From contig OY747702.1 of the NCBI GenBank assembly GCA_963556495.2, positions 22,022,403-22,086,402 on the forward strand: a stretch of DNA of 64,000 nucleotides, given 5' to 3'. Positions 28,656-42,200 of this stretch are shown piece after piece. How positions within the stretch are numbered: the first letter of the stretch is position 1; each line of letters opens with the position of its first letter. The DNA is from Valencia hispanica (Eukaryota; Chordata; Actinopteri; Cyprinodontiformes; Valenciidae). Position numbers and translations under genes: made by a program. The notes under the pieces were generated by a model. It ran no database searches, was not told the origin of the DNA, and saw nothing but the letters and a program-made list of their open reading frames with translations.

Positions 28656-31600
28656 TGTGTATTATTATTATTATTGCTATTATCAGGTATATTTAGTTTT
28701 TATTAAACATGTGAAAGAAACAAATCGGGTCAGATAATGAAAATCCAAGTTTCTGACCTATAAGCAATGCTCTTATGTGTTTTATACATCCCCCTGGAGA
28801 AACCTATTCCACTGCGAAACATAGTTTTGGTGGCACCATGCTGTGGTGCTTTCTTTTGCAGGAACAGCAAAGCTGATCAGAGTTGATGGGAAGGAGATGG
28901 ATGGAAAAAAAAGTACAGAGATAGTGTGGTGGCATTTAGTTTTTATGCTCCTCAGCTATGGAACAAATCACCTGAAAAAACTATGATCTGCATAAACTCT
29001 TGGTTCCTTGAAATCTGGACTTTTTCTTTACATCAGCATTTTGATCAAATAATCTGACTAATGACCTGTTTACCTGATCACTGATGAGTCACTAAAGCAT
29101 GAGACTAAAGATTTAATTTGGGATCAAATTTAAAACTAGACTTCCATTAACATTTTGGATTGAAGTTTAATTTTCAAGTCTGCATTTTAATATTTGTTTC
29201 TTTTGGTCAATGCTTTTTTGTGTTTGACATATTAAGCTATCTTTTTAAGCAAAAACCTGTCCCTCTCTGTCCTTCCTACATGTCTCTCCAAGACCTACAC
29301 GTCGATGCGGTGAGATTTGAACATTAATACTTCCATCCTGAAGACTACAGTACAGCCATATTTCTCCTTGTCTTTTTTCTCTTTCACATCAATCCTCCAA
29401 AAACCCTCCAGAATCTTTATCTCATAGTGGAGTCTGATGCTCATGTGATATTCAACAGGCCACGTTAACACACAGTCCAGTGGATTCATCAATATGTCTG
29501 AGGAAATGAGTGACATTATCGAGCAACAAGGTGTGTCCATGAGGGACTAGTGCAATTGGTCTTATGACATTGATTTCCCAGTGTAAATGTCAATGTATTC
29601 ATTATTCATCTGCGCCAAGTGTTTGCATGTGATGTTAAGGCTTAGAGAAGGCCGCTCATTGTTCGAGATGTGCTCGAAGATTTATTGATGGGTTATCAAT
29701 CGTGGCATATTGATCATCTGCGTGCCACAGTTACACTAAAACACACCAGTTCAGCGAATAATGAGCCCAACATTGTGTGGTTTCTGAAGAGGATTTTTTT
29801 TTACTACAGCTTGTTGTGAGCCTTTTTTTTCTAAATTAATATGACATTTCCTCTTCTTAACTGTTTTGCATAAACCTAACCATGCAAACATACTCTGAGT
29901 TTACTTTTTAGCAGAAATAAATAAACTACAATAGCACAAAATAAAGTTTCTCAGAATTACCTGCAGATAATCACAACTGTTCATGGGAGCTTGCTTCAGA
30001 AAAGTTCAAAGCAACGATTAGATGTAAATACAGAAATAAAAAGAGTTTAGGAGAGGTCCTGCTGATGGGACTTTCCCAAAAAAAAATCCTCTGTGTTCCT
30101 AAGATGTGCATAAACACCAGTACAGGCTGTGCCTCCTGTCAATAAATCAATAAAGATAAGGATCCTAGATACATTAGCCACGCCTTCTCCTAATCTGTGA
30201 CACCTAATGATTTTTCCCCCATGATGCACTCTTCTGATACTCACATTTGCAATGCTTGTCGCAGAGGGCTGCCTGTCTCATGTCACAGAGGCGTATAGAG
30301 CCCTTGCTGCTGCTGTAGACAAAGGTGTGACACTGCTGGGGATGAAACTCGGCTGAGGTGATGACCTCTGTCAGCTCCTCCATGTTTGCTGGTTTAATGT
30401 CTACAATGTCTGAGAAGCACAGGCTAAGGAAAGACTTCTGGAAAATGACCACAAATGTTATCGAGAACATCAATAATAATATTTTACTACATTTTGAGGT
30501 ACAGCACTGAGAACAATTTGCCATATTCTCTGTCGAATTTCAAATAAGTTGTTTTTATTTATTTCTAAAACTGTTGCAGTGCATGAGGGATGCAGGCCTG
30601 ATCCAGGAACATTGTGTGGATTGAAAGGCGGATAGGCCTGTAGAAAGGACACATGCTTTCCATCATTTTGTACAAAAGCAAAATCTAAAAAGTGTGGGGG
30701 GCATTTGTCTTTAACCTCCCTATTTCTGATACCTATAAATACAATCCTGTGCAAACAATGCGAACATCACTAGGACCCTCATTTATGAAGAACTGGTGTA
30801 GATCAGGGTGCAAAAATGACCAGAGGACACATCTCATTAATGAAACTGTGTTTAAAAACAGCCTGCGTACAAGCTAATGTGTGCTGATAAATGTGGAGGC
30901 ATAAAAAAGTCAATCAATTATAGCCCACGCCCCTTTTAATTACTGTTTCTCAAAAACACCCTAGTTACTCACACACAAAGTCCCTGGAAATATTGTTTTT
31001 CCTGTCTTGCTGTTTCAATTGCAAAAAACCCAACTATATTTGACAGTAATAGTCAGATTTTAGACAGGCTGAATGAGGTCCTGTCCCTGTCTGAGAGGTT
31101 CTTTAGATCCATATCAGTTCAACACACAGGAGAGCATCAACTTTCACCTGACTGCAAAATGTTGTCACCTCATTCAACATTCCTTCCACTGATCCAAGGC
31201 AGACCCATCTCTACCTTAGTAACACAACGAGGAAGCTCAACAGTAGCCGAATTTGCACTTCCCAGTTCCCCTACCAAAAAACCCCAGCTAGGAGAGTACT
31301 TGCTTTGGAGCTGTAGGTTTTCCTGTGTCAAATGTGGTTGTAGATTTTGAAATAACTCCATAATAACATACTCTGGAAGATGAAATCAACTTTATGGCTA
31401 CTGATCACTTTTTTAAAAATCCGTCGATTGCAGAAAAGCAATTACGCCTGACAGATCCACCGTGCAGATGGCTTAAATCTGGTCACCATCTTGTAGTACA
31501 GCATTCAATTAATTAAACATAGTCTAGAATGGCACCACCTAGCCTCCTGAGAAATCCTGAGCTCATTACCAGGGTTAAAAAAATATTAAAAACTTTAGAA

Positions 31601-33188
31601 CCCAAAGGGTTCTGTTTATTAATTTCCTCCAAATTATCCTCTAATCTTCACAGTAAATTCATTAATGAAATTATTATCCACACAAACATTGTAAACATAT
31701 TCCCTGAAATCCTATATGTGATCTGTATAATATTGGTGAAAATCAACAATGGCATAAACTTGTGAAAACAGTCGGGATACCTCATGTGGGATTTGAACCC
31801 ATTTCCCACCATAGGTACATTTGATACACGAGGGCTGTGTGTAGTGGAAAGCCCACACCGCACACAATTCCCACTGTGAAACATGGTGGTGGCAGCATCA
31901 TGTGTGGGGATTCTTCTTTTCAGCAGGGACAGGGAAAGTGGTCCCAGCTGATGGAAAGATGAACTATGTAACTATTTTTCTTTCCACCTTATAATTATGT
32001 ATCACTTTGTGTTAGTCCTTAAGAATGACAGTCAAATACGTTGACGTTTGTGGTCATAACATGACAAAATGTGAAACAGGGATCAAAACAGTTTTGTAAG
32101 GTACTGTTCATCATATTTTTTCAAAGAACTATAGATGAATAGAGATTTTTAAAATTATCTCATGTTCAACAACGCTTACAATCAACTTTACATTTTAAAG
32201 CGCTTGCAGATACTTTCATCACAATACTTTCAAGCTTATTCTCTTAAAAATTTGAATTTTCCTTTCCCACACTTACGGCTTGAGGGACTTTTAAGAAATG
32301 TGAACTATTATTTTCTTAATCATTACTGTACACATCAAATTAGCCATACAATGTCACTCTAAGAATAATGAAAATATAATTATATTTGTATATTTCTGTA
32401 AAGTACTAACTGTGTTTATTTAAGATCAAGTTTGGAGGGGACTAGAGTGGATTTAAAAGGATACTGAAGCTGCGGTCTGTGATCTCCAGGTTCCAGAGGT
32501 TCACCCGGAGGTCATCCGTGGAGATGAAGGTCTGCAGGTCAGAGTTGACGGAGATGGAGTTGATGTGGTACGTGTGGGCGTTGCTGAAGACACGCCTGGC
32601 TGTCGCCTCCACCATCAAATCCATCGGCTGCAGCACGGGCACCTGGGGTTGGACGCAGGGTATATAACAAGAAATATCAAGAGAAGCAGAAAAATATGCA
32701 AAAAAAACCCACAAAAAAAAAAAACATCTTTGATGCTACTGTCATTCATAAATTATTCTGTTTGATTTCAACATTGTTTCCAGGAGACATTCTCAGATAT
32801 GTATCTTTGTTAGTGGATTATCATGGATTTGCTAATGTGTTTTTGCATGCATCTGTATCGGAGATTACACCAAGAAGCAATCTGGCATTTTTTCCACAAA
32901 TAATAAAGAAAGAGAGATGAAAACTGAGCAGCTCTCTGGCTGTTTGGTGTGCTGGTTCGGGCAGTTTCTGATGCTGCTGTTCCTCAGTGATCACAACTCA
33001 ATTTCTCTTCACATTAAAACTGCTGAAGAAGTCAGTCTTGCTCTCTGTTTTGTGTGTTTGTGTCAGAGAAATTGGGAAAAAGCGATGAAGGTGGCAAAAG
33101 AGAGAGCCTGAGGGTATGGCAAGGCCCTGCTGAGGAATGATAACCAAAATTCTACAGAATTAAGACCGCCGCACAAGCAAGTCACAGC

Positions 33189-33228
<40 letters not shown>

Positions 33229-36200
33229 CACACACAGTTTGTTCAGAGCTGCACGGGCTTCAAAGACGCCCAGCAACCGCCTGCATGCAGCCCCCCGTTG
33301 GCCAGATAAAACCCAGACAAAGAAAGAAAAGAAGGGAGGGAGCCAGAAGAACAAATCGGCCGCTTCTTCCCCGATTGGTTTTTTTGTCCGCTGCTGGCGC
33401 TGTTTGAAAGACATGGCAGCCCAGCAGGCCGCTGTATCTCCACGGGTGTCACTTCCCTTCCATGTCTTTCACTGGCTGTCCAGAGAGACATGAGCTTTAT
33501 TAACACATAACCCGGAACACTGACTGTCAACAATCTTCGACCCGTCTCATCTCTGGAGATTTTCTCCCTTACAGTTTGCAAACAGGATATGGTGAATTCA
33601 GAAAAACTCTGAAACATGTATTTTACTTGAACTACTTCTGAACAAATGCCTCTACTTGGAGATACACCGTCCCTTTTGCCCAGCTTTCTCCACCTGCCCA
33701 GATTTCACAGCATCTAAATGGGATTTCCACAGCCGCGGCCTGTCCTCTAGGGCAGCTATGATCCCCTGGCCAGCCAGACAAAGGAGGGACAGACATGCTA
33801 AACTCAGCACTAATCTGCAATGGCAGACAAGCACATACCGTGTACAAACAATCAGCTTGTGTGAAAAATGAAATTGGTGGAGAAGCGATAAAAATAAATT
33901 AGGGCATGATAGGTCATTCTAACTTTCCAAGGCCAACCGTAGCTCACGACTGCTTAAAGACAACATGCCTTGCATTTGTTAGAAGTGAAAGTGATAATCT
34001 GACATTGTCACTGAAATACATTGTACAACATGACATAAAAATCGTGATGAAAACAATTGTATTCCCACCTGACACCTAGCATAAGTAATAGTATTCCAGT
34101 GGGATATGAGAGAGTCTGCATGATGTCAAGCGTTTTGGTAAAGTGTGAATCAGTGCGTAGTAAGACAGGAAAGTGTCCTGAGACTGTGTTTAGATGCTAA
34201 ATATGATGCATTCCTAATCCTAACCAAAGTGTTTCACTGAGAGTTAATATGTGGTAAAGAGAGGCATGCCTCATACATTATTTAGCTGGATATATATTTA
34301 GTGATATTCAAGTTCAGGAGGGAAAGCCCTGGGAACAGCATTTGATTTGCATAAACTCCAAGGACTACATCAACTGCACATTTGGAAAGGTCCTATTTTT
34401 AACAAAACCTGAATCAAAGCTGCAAGTTCAGTCCATTATAATACCTGCATGCAGGACATTTAGAGTTCCGGGTTATGGGTTAACATAAGGCACACATCCA
34501 AAACATACAGAACACTGGGCCCTTAGAACTGGAATTGCAAACCCCTCTATTTGGTAAACTAGCATTTATGCAAAGACTCACAGATAGGGTTGAGATGTCC
34601 TGTTGGTGCCTTGCTTAAAAGTCTTGCCCACACATTAACTGTTGCCAAAAGTATTTGCTCACCTGACTTCACACACACACATGGACCTGCAGGGAAGGTT
34701 TTTCACAAGGTTCACGAGTTTGTTTAATGGGAATCTTTGACCACTCTTTCAGAAGCACATTTGTGAGGTCAGACACTGGCGTTGGATGCAAAGGCCTGGC
34801 TCACTGCCTCCTCTCTAATCCACCCTAAAGATGATCTCTTTGGTGGAGGTCAAGACTTTTTGCAGACCAGTTGAGTTCTCCCACCCCAAATTTATTAATG
34901 TGTTTATGGGCTGTCTTTGTGCTGTGATCTTGGGTCAGGAAGGGGCCACCTCCAAGCTGTGTCCAAAATGTGTTGGTCTGCTGAAGCATTAAGAGTTCCT
35001 CCTGGAAAACATCCCCACACAATAATCCCCTCAGCACAAAACTTGACACAATGCAGTCAGGAAAGTGCTGTTCTCCTGCCAAGTGCCAGACACAGACTCA
35101 TGACAGGGCACTCCAAAGAACGTGTCTCCACAGCTCCAGACTCCGGGGCAGCATGCTTTACTGCATCCGATACCTGCCGTTGCACTAAGCTACACGGTCA
35201 TGGAACCCATTCCATGCTAATCTGAAGGCCACATGAAGTCTATAGTAACTAACTCTGCAAAAAGTTGACCTATGTTTGAAGAAGCAGTCTGCATGCTTAG
35301 GTGCTAGACAGTATTCACCTCTGGCCAAGGAAGGGTTTGGAACACCTAAATTCAATTATATATCCGAGTTCTGGTGTTAGGTCTACTGCATGGGGGAGGA
35401 GGGGGGGGGGGGGGGGGGCATGCAGTTGAATAAACCCAGACCTTAACAGATTCTATCACTCTCAGGTTTCCTCTGTATCAACAGGAACACCAACCTTGTG
35501 GTGCATTGATTGCGACCAGAATTAAAAACGTTATCTTAGGTAGCTGCTTTGTAGTCAGAATTTAGGTCTCAATTACATCTTTCTTTATATTAGCCTGTAT
35601 TTTATATTTTAATAAAAAAAAAAATTGTGAAGCAGTAAAGTTGTATTACTTACTTACTGTATTACAATAGTTTTCTTTTTATACTGTTCTGTATTGTCAA
35701 TTGTTAGGAAATATGTTCACTATGATAATTACACAAGAGAGATTTTGGCCAAACTCCTTCAATCTTTGTTAAATTTTCTTGCTTTCTTAATCCGTATCAT
35801 GTATTTTTACCATCAACTAAACTGTGAAATTTTACACCAGCCAGACACATCACTCCACCATTTGGCAGCGCAAGTGTGACAGTCTTCTGATGCCGTCGGA
35901 CCTGACAGTTTTCTGTGACCTCTTACCCGCAGTGTGGTGATGGTTGACGGGTCCCGGAACCGGCCGTCCTCATCCTTCAGGTTGTAGCCTTCCGGACGCT
36001 TGTCCCGTTCGCTTATCTTCCATAGCTTCACGGTCTTGTCTGGGGGGTGGAAACATCACAAAAATACAGAATACATTCAGATCGAGGCTCACAGCACTGA
36101 ATCTCCCTCCAACTTGTTTGCGGGGGGTTGGGTAGCCAATCTGGCACGTAGCTGGGCAGCAGCCAGCGAAGATGATGAATGGAGGCTCGTGTGTACATTC

Positions 36201-39200
36201 TGATATCACCGAAGTCAATCTACAAGTTGACTTCATTTCACTGCCACACTATGCTGCACCCCCCCCCCCCCACCCAGAGAAAGCCATCTGGGCGCTTTTC
36301 AATCTTACTTCACATAAACACCAGTTACATCTCATCTTCTCGGTCTACTGAAGTAGATGGTAGCAGCAGTCAGGCTGTTGCCTTTTTTCCCCCCTCTTTT
36401 AATTTCCACTGTGTATATTGGTGTCAGCGCATCGAGGCCATCACCACAGGACCCTCCACCATCTGCTCCAGCCACTCCTAGCACTCCTGTAGCAGCCATG
36501 CATGAACCCCACAATCAGCAAGACGTCTCTGTGTTTCGTATGAGACTGTCTGTCTCAGCTAGTGAGCGTGTAAGCGTGTGGTTGCACAAGCTTTCATAGA
36601 TGTTTGTGTGAGTGTGTTCCTGCAGCAGCCATGCATGAGGTCCTTAATTTGAAACTCTTCTGCTGGTGGCACCTGCTTAGCCAGGCGAAACAGCCATACG
36701 TTCACACAGATAGTCAAAAAGGCATTTGTGTTTGATGTTAACGTCTCAGTTTACACCAACTTTAAGCGCAGTCTGCAAAGTTAGAATTTAAATTAACATA
36801 ATTTGACAAGCTCACTGACAAATGACTACAAAATGTCCATATAATGCCCTGAGATATTTCCATTTGGTTTCCTCCCACACCACTAACGGAAGAGAATGGA
36901 AGAACTGACCGTTGGTGGAAAGCAGAAAGTATGCTGCATTCTGCTGAGGCAGCCATTTGATCTTGTTGATCTTCTCCTCGATCTCCAAACTCTTCAGGTA
37001 GTCAAACTCTGGCTCGTGACTCTGGAATGTGCTGTAAACATTGTACTCCCCTCGACGATGGGGTTGTGTCTTACTCTGTAAAAAAGTGAAAAAGGTTGGT
37101 TAAACTCCTGCTTTACTGAACCCAAGATTTAATCCAACAATAATGGGGAGTCTAGTCCCAACAACTTTTCATTCAGCAGGAGGGTTACCCAGGAAAAGAA
37201 AGGCTGAACTGGTCTCTTCTAGGACTGACTGTTAAGTGTTTGGGGGTTCATCACTTTGGATTTGGAACTGAGTGACACACTTAAAAACAATTATTACTGG
37301 GGCTCAAGTTGTCCAAGTCAAAGAGGAAAAACAAAATAGAATTTTCAGAGAGAAGTCCCAAATTTTTATTATTAAAGATATCCGATATAACGATATCATC
37401 AAAATCTCAATTACCTTTTCCGATATAAACAGATACCCCGACAGACGTCTACCTGAACATTCAAGGTTGGCTCAGAAATTCAAAAGCCACAGGATATATT
37501 GCGAGTTTTGTCAAATACACAAAAATATTTCAATAACTATACGGTACATCTGATGTGTCATATTCTGACATTTTGAGTGAGAGGAGAAGTAGCTACATAG
37601 TTTGATGTTTAAAACCCCTTAACATTCCTGCAATTTTGACCCAAAATGTTTTAAAAAAGCATAAACAAATGAAAATTCAAGCTGTTCTTGAACCATTTGG
37701 AGTAGAGGCATGGTTGGGGTGTGAAAGAAACCAATCTGAAGTTCCCCCACAACAGTCAGAATCTGTCTAAGTGCTATTGCTACCAAGTAATATGATTTTG
37801 AATACAATGGAAAAGATTAAATTTTTTGTCCGCCTATTTATTTTTCTAACAATACATGCTTTAAAAGTAGCTTTGAAAAGGAGAAATGTACTAAAAAACA
37901 CACTGGGTCTAAATTATTACCTTTACCCACACACATTTGACAGTAATAAACCAAAACATGTGTGTTTTGCACGTTTTTCAAACTAAAGGTCCAGGTCAGC
38001 CAAATGTGTTCCAGAAACTGTGCCCGCTGCAGGGTAAATGTATAACACATCATCACTGTTCCCCACTGATAAGAAAAACAAAAACTGGTCAGAATCATAA
38101 CTGTCTCTTCTCAAACATAGCTCTATTGCTTCCTTTATGTCGTATTTTGTTTTAGAAATGTGTTTTACCACGTTGCTGAAAGCATCTCTTACTGGTACAC
38201 AATAATATAATAATATACATCTGTGTTTGGATAGGTCCTTCTATGCCTGGTAATTACAAGTTCTGTGATAAAGCCCGCCCTCGTGGCAGATATCTGCGTT
38301 TACAGCATTCCATTGGCTGTTTGATGCATCAATCGCCATGTGACTGTACTGTGACTGGTTCGAAAGACACAGGTAAGAAGAAAGTATTTTCACCTATACG
38401 ACAAGTAAGTTGTCAGTCAAAAGCTAGCACTTCCGGTCATGTGCAGTGGGTAATATGAGCATGCTAACGGAATCTATTGTGAAAAAACTGTGCTAGATGC
38501 TCGCAAAGAAGGAATTTACAAAGGTTTTGTGCTGTGGACATCAGACTAAATATTTTATTGGACATTAATTGGACCCTTGTGGATGTAAAATTACCATATT
38601 TTTTTGAGATGGCACTGATATGAGGCAACAAATGCTGAGTCTGTGGTTGACAAAAGCACTTGCTGTATCTACAGTTATGATTGTATCCTTATTTGGCATA
38701 CATCATTGGATATTACATTTTAATGCCAATTTCGGACGATAATGATTGTAGGCTGATAATATCTGACATCACTAGTAATCAGTCAGGGTAAAACTTGCTG
38801 CTGGCTCTGTTTCTTTCTGTGGGAGTCCTGGAACTCATCTGCTTCAGAAGCCAGCAGCTTGAATAGGGAAAGAGTCATCACGAGGGCCTGATGAGCCAAT
38901 CAGAAGCAGACTTGAAAAATGTGTGGCCAAGTCGAATTAGTCAATCAGCAAGAATAATTGACATTTTCCATTGTTTTGTTTAACAAATCCTTTAGGCAAC
39001 TGAGAGACTTGGAATGTGAACAACCTACTGTGTGCTTGTAGAGAAATGCTCTTCATGCCGAGGCTGTCTCACATTCAATTTGCAACTGGGTGAATCACAC
39101 TCTAGTGTAAAGCGCTTTTAGTGGTCAGTACGACTAGACAGGTGAAATATAATTTTTGTCTATTTACTGTTCTCAAACATCTTATTATTGTGCTGAATAA

Positions 39201-42200
39201 AAAGGCAAGCTCACATTAAATGGTTAATGTTTATTTAAAGTTTACAAATGTTTTAACATTTTTTCTAAGTTTTCCAGATTTCTAAATTAGCAAAACATTA
39301 TAATTCAAATAGAAGAACTTGGTGATATTAACAGACAATGAGACAATTGAGTTGACTAAGAGTTCAAGGTCAAGACTCCATTTGTGTGGGATAAAGTGTT
39401 GCTTTGGCTAAACTCCAAGGTCCATAAAGTTTTTTTTTTTTGATGAAACCTGGAAATTTGGTATTTTCTTGATCATACCAATCATACCAATGACCTAATA
39501 AACTCCGACATGAAACCAACTTCTCAGCCGAAAGCAGGGTGAATAAGAGAGATTGTGGATAAAGGAATAGTGAAAGATTACTCTCTCCGTTAGCTTTAAA
39601 CTTGTGTAATGTTACTGCTCTATGATGGAATTTAGAAAGTATAAAGTTATTCTGACTGGAGAGGATTTGGGGAACTACTGCCGCCTACAGGTTTGGCATG
39701 CCTACAAATGTGCTTAACAATGCACTTTTTTTTTTAAATAAGGTAGTGAGGATATTTGGTTGTTTTTTTAAAACAGGCTAAGTGCAGTCCTATTAGGAAT
39801 AAGAGGCTAGACAAAATATTAATAGCAAGGATGCCAGTTATAGCGCCCCTCTTAATAATTTAATATCTAAATAAACAATTATTACTGAATGTTGATATTT
39901 GTGGTATGAGATTATGCTGCTCCTGCTAGGCTACTAGTTCTTTTTACTGTGTTCACACATCTTTTCAATAAGTGCCAATAAGTGTGGAGGGGGATGTATT
40001 CCCTGATAAACAGTAAGCTTTTCTTTTCATATTTGAACACCAAGCAAAAACAAATAATCCAGCTAAATCGTTATGAGTCTTTCAAATGCTTTCAGCAGAA
40101 AAAGGCAGCGCAATTAGCATTGAATTGTTGGCATTTCATACCTCCTGCTCCCTCTGGAAGACAACCACTCTTCCTCCTTTATCCCCGGTGGCCAATAGCT
40201 CCCCCGTTGAGTTAAACTCCACCGTTGAGATAATGTCAGCTGGAACACAGGAAGCAGAGCAGAGTGAGGGGGAAAATGTCAGCGAGGACATGAGCATCAA
40301 GACATGCTAAAAAAAGGTGTATATACAGAGATTTAGAACAGGGATTTCTAGAAAACCTATCAGGAGAAAAGTGGGAGAAGGGGATTCTTGTGACCAACCC
40401 ACAAAGGATTATTTGGCACAGAAACCCAGTTTGGTTGGAATATGGGTTAGGAGAAACCAGTGTGTGAGTCACTGCTTGATAATTCAGCCTCTTGTCTGGC
40501 TAAAGTGAAACAATCTGTGTCATTTTAAACTGTAGTCCTGCTTTTTGCTTTTTTTTTAAAGGGCAATGTTGCCACATTCCTTTTTCTACAACAGACTGAG
40601 ACTCCCAGCTGTCCCCGCTTTGGTTCTGGTAGCTGATCCGAACCACTTTAAGACATCTGTGCACCTTTGCATACCTACAGTTTTAACAAAGAGTAAATAA
40701 CAGACATCTACCCTTAAGGTAGCATCTCCTCTCCTCCTCCCTAACATACATCTGCCTGGCTTTAGGAGAGGCTAATGGTGACTGTAATTATTACACAGCC
40801 CCAGGGTAAAAAGGCAGAAAGTTAGGTCTCTGTCTTTCCCACACAAACACACACACACGCACACACGCACATCAACAAAAACACACTACAGTCAAGGTAG
40901 CCCGTTGGTTTAACAGTAACAAAAATATTAGGCATAAAATGAGAGCGTTTGGTGTTTCGTACCCCCTCCCCGCGCCCTCTGTGGACCTGCTTCTGGTGGA
41001 GCACTGAGCGGGAGAGGGGGATGTTTCCATGGCGACCGTTTCCATCACTAGCGGCAGAGTATATGCGAGTGTGTCTGTGCCAATAGCTCTCAGACTTAGT
41101 TGCTGATTCTAGCTGTAATTCAGCAGACACAGAGAGAAAGAGGAAAAGTGCTGCAATGGAGTGAAAAACCTGCCTGCATATCTGGGGGAGTGAGGGCGAT
41201 TCACTGCAGCAGGCAGCTTCAGACAATTGAGTCCCTGTAGTCAGATTGATCTCTACAAAATAAACTATGCATGCTGGAAATGGAGAAGTGTTGGGTCTTT
41301 GTACAGATGTGGCCATCCTTGTTTCAGTTCATTGTTGGAGAGCTATTGACAGATGAGGCCAGTGGGAATCGTCGTGATCCTGTGTCGATAATAACATGAG
41401 GTGGAGGCTAATACTAAGAGTATTTGATTAGAGAAACTACTAACCCTTTTACATGCCAAACAAATTCTGACCTAATTACAGAATAGGACAAAATTTGAAG
41501 CAAAAAGCAATGAACACCATGTAGTCTCTATCATTTTAAACGGGCAATAATTCCTACCCCTGCTATAGTAATCTACCACATTGATTATAAAAGTTACAAT
41601 AATGCAATAATTTTTCTTGTTACCTATACATAGTAACAGTTTTCAAGTGTTTTTGTTCAAAATATTATCAATTTTTGCCATCCTGATCTTCATTGTGAAA
41701 CACATCTATAAAAGCTGATATTAGCTAGTTAGTTAGTCAGGCTATCTGCACAAAGAGGGCCTTCAGACAGCTGCCAAACAGACATAGAGCTCGTCATAGC
41801 TTAACATTCACAGTTAGACCTGGACCGGTTAACTGTATCAAAAACATTTCAAGATTAGAAATGTTACCGATTCAAATCTGCAAAAACGTTCACCCTCACT
41901 GTTTCTACATTTTAAAATACTTAAGGGGCCAAAAAATGTTGAAGCATGTACCCTTTCGGAAACTAGTTGAATCTCATCCATCAATTATTGCTTCCTCGCA
42001 GTGACTCGATGTGATGCTGAAGAACACAAAACAGAGAGGAGTCCGTGGAACAACAGGGGACAAATTGATTTAAAATACTGGCTTCACCCTGAAGATCTCA
42101 GGGAAAGCATACACATGGGTTTTGTGAGATTTGCATAGCATTTCTCTGGTTAAAAAATTTACATTTTCAAAAACTAAAGTGCATAGCATAGCTAGGCGTG

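Larger units (their letters stand above)
27540..30244 (-). other. ppp2r2b intron 6
   Basis: This intron contains a short GT run (28029-28050), a TTA/TAG trinucleotide cluster (28578-28676) and a Tc1 remnant (28440-28930). The stretch 29560-29760 is repeat-free with TATCAATCGTGG and ATTATTCATCTGC motifs, so it is a weak candidate conserved element. No exon is recognised. Confidence 0.6.
32643..35926 (-). other. ppp2r2b intron 4
   Basis: It contains a (CA)n run at 33188-33226, a Tc1-type element of a second family (34630-35345) and a G-rich run (35395-35418). No exon is recognised. Confidence 0.6.

Noticed and set aside
40822..41316. 164-codon frame on the - strand in ppp2r2b intron 1
   Set aside because: Its end is a translated CA-type repeat. 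There is no domain, and the matching ppp2r2b exons skip it.
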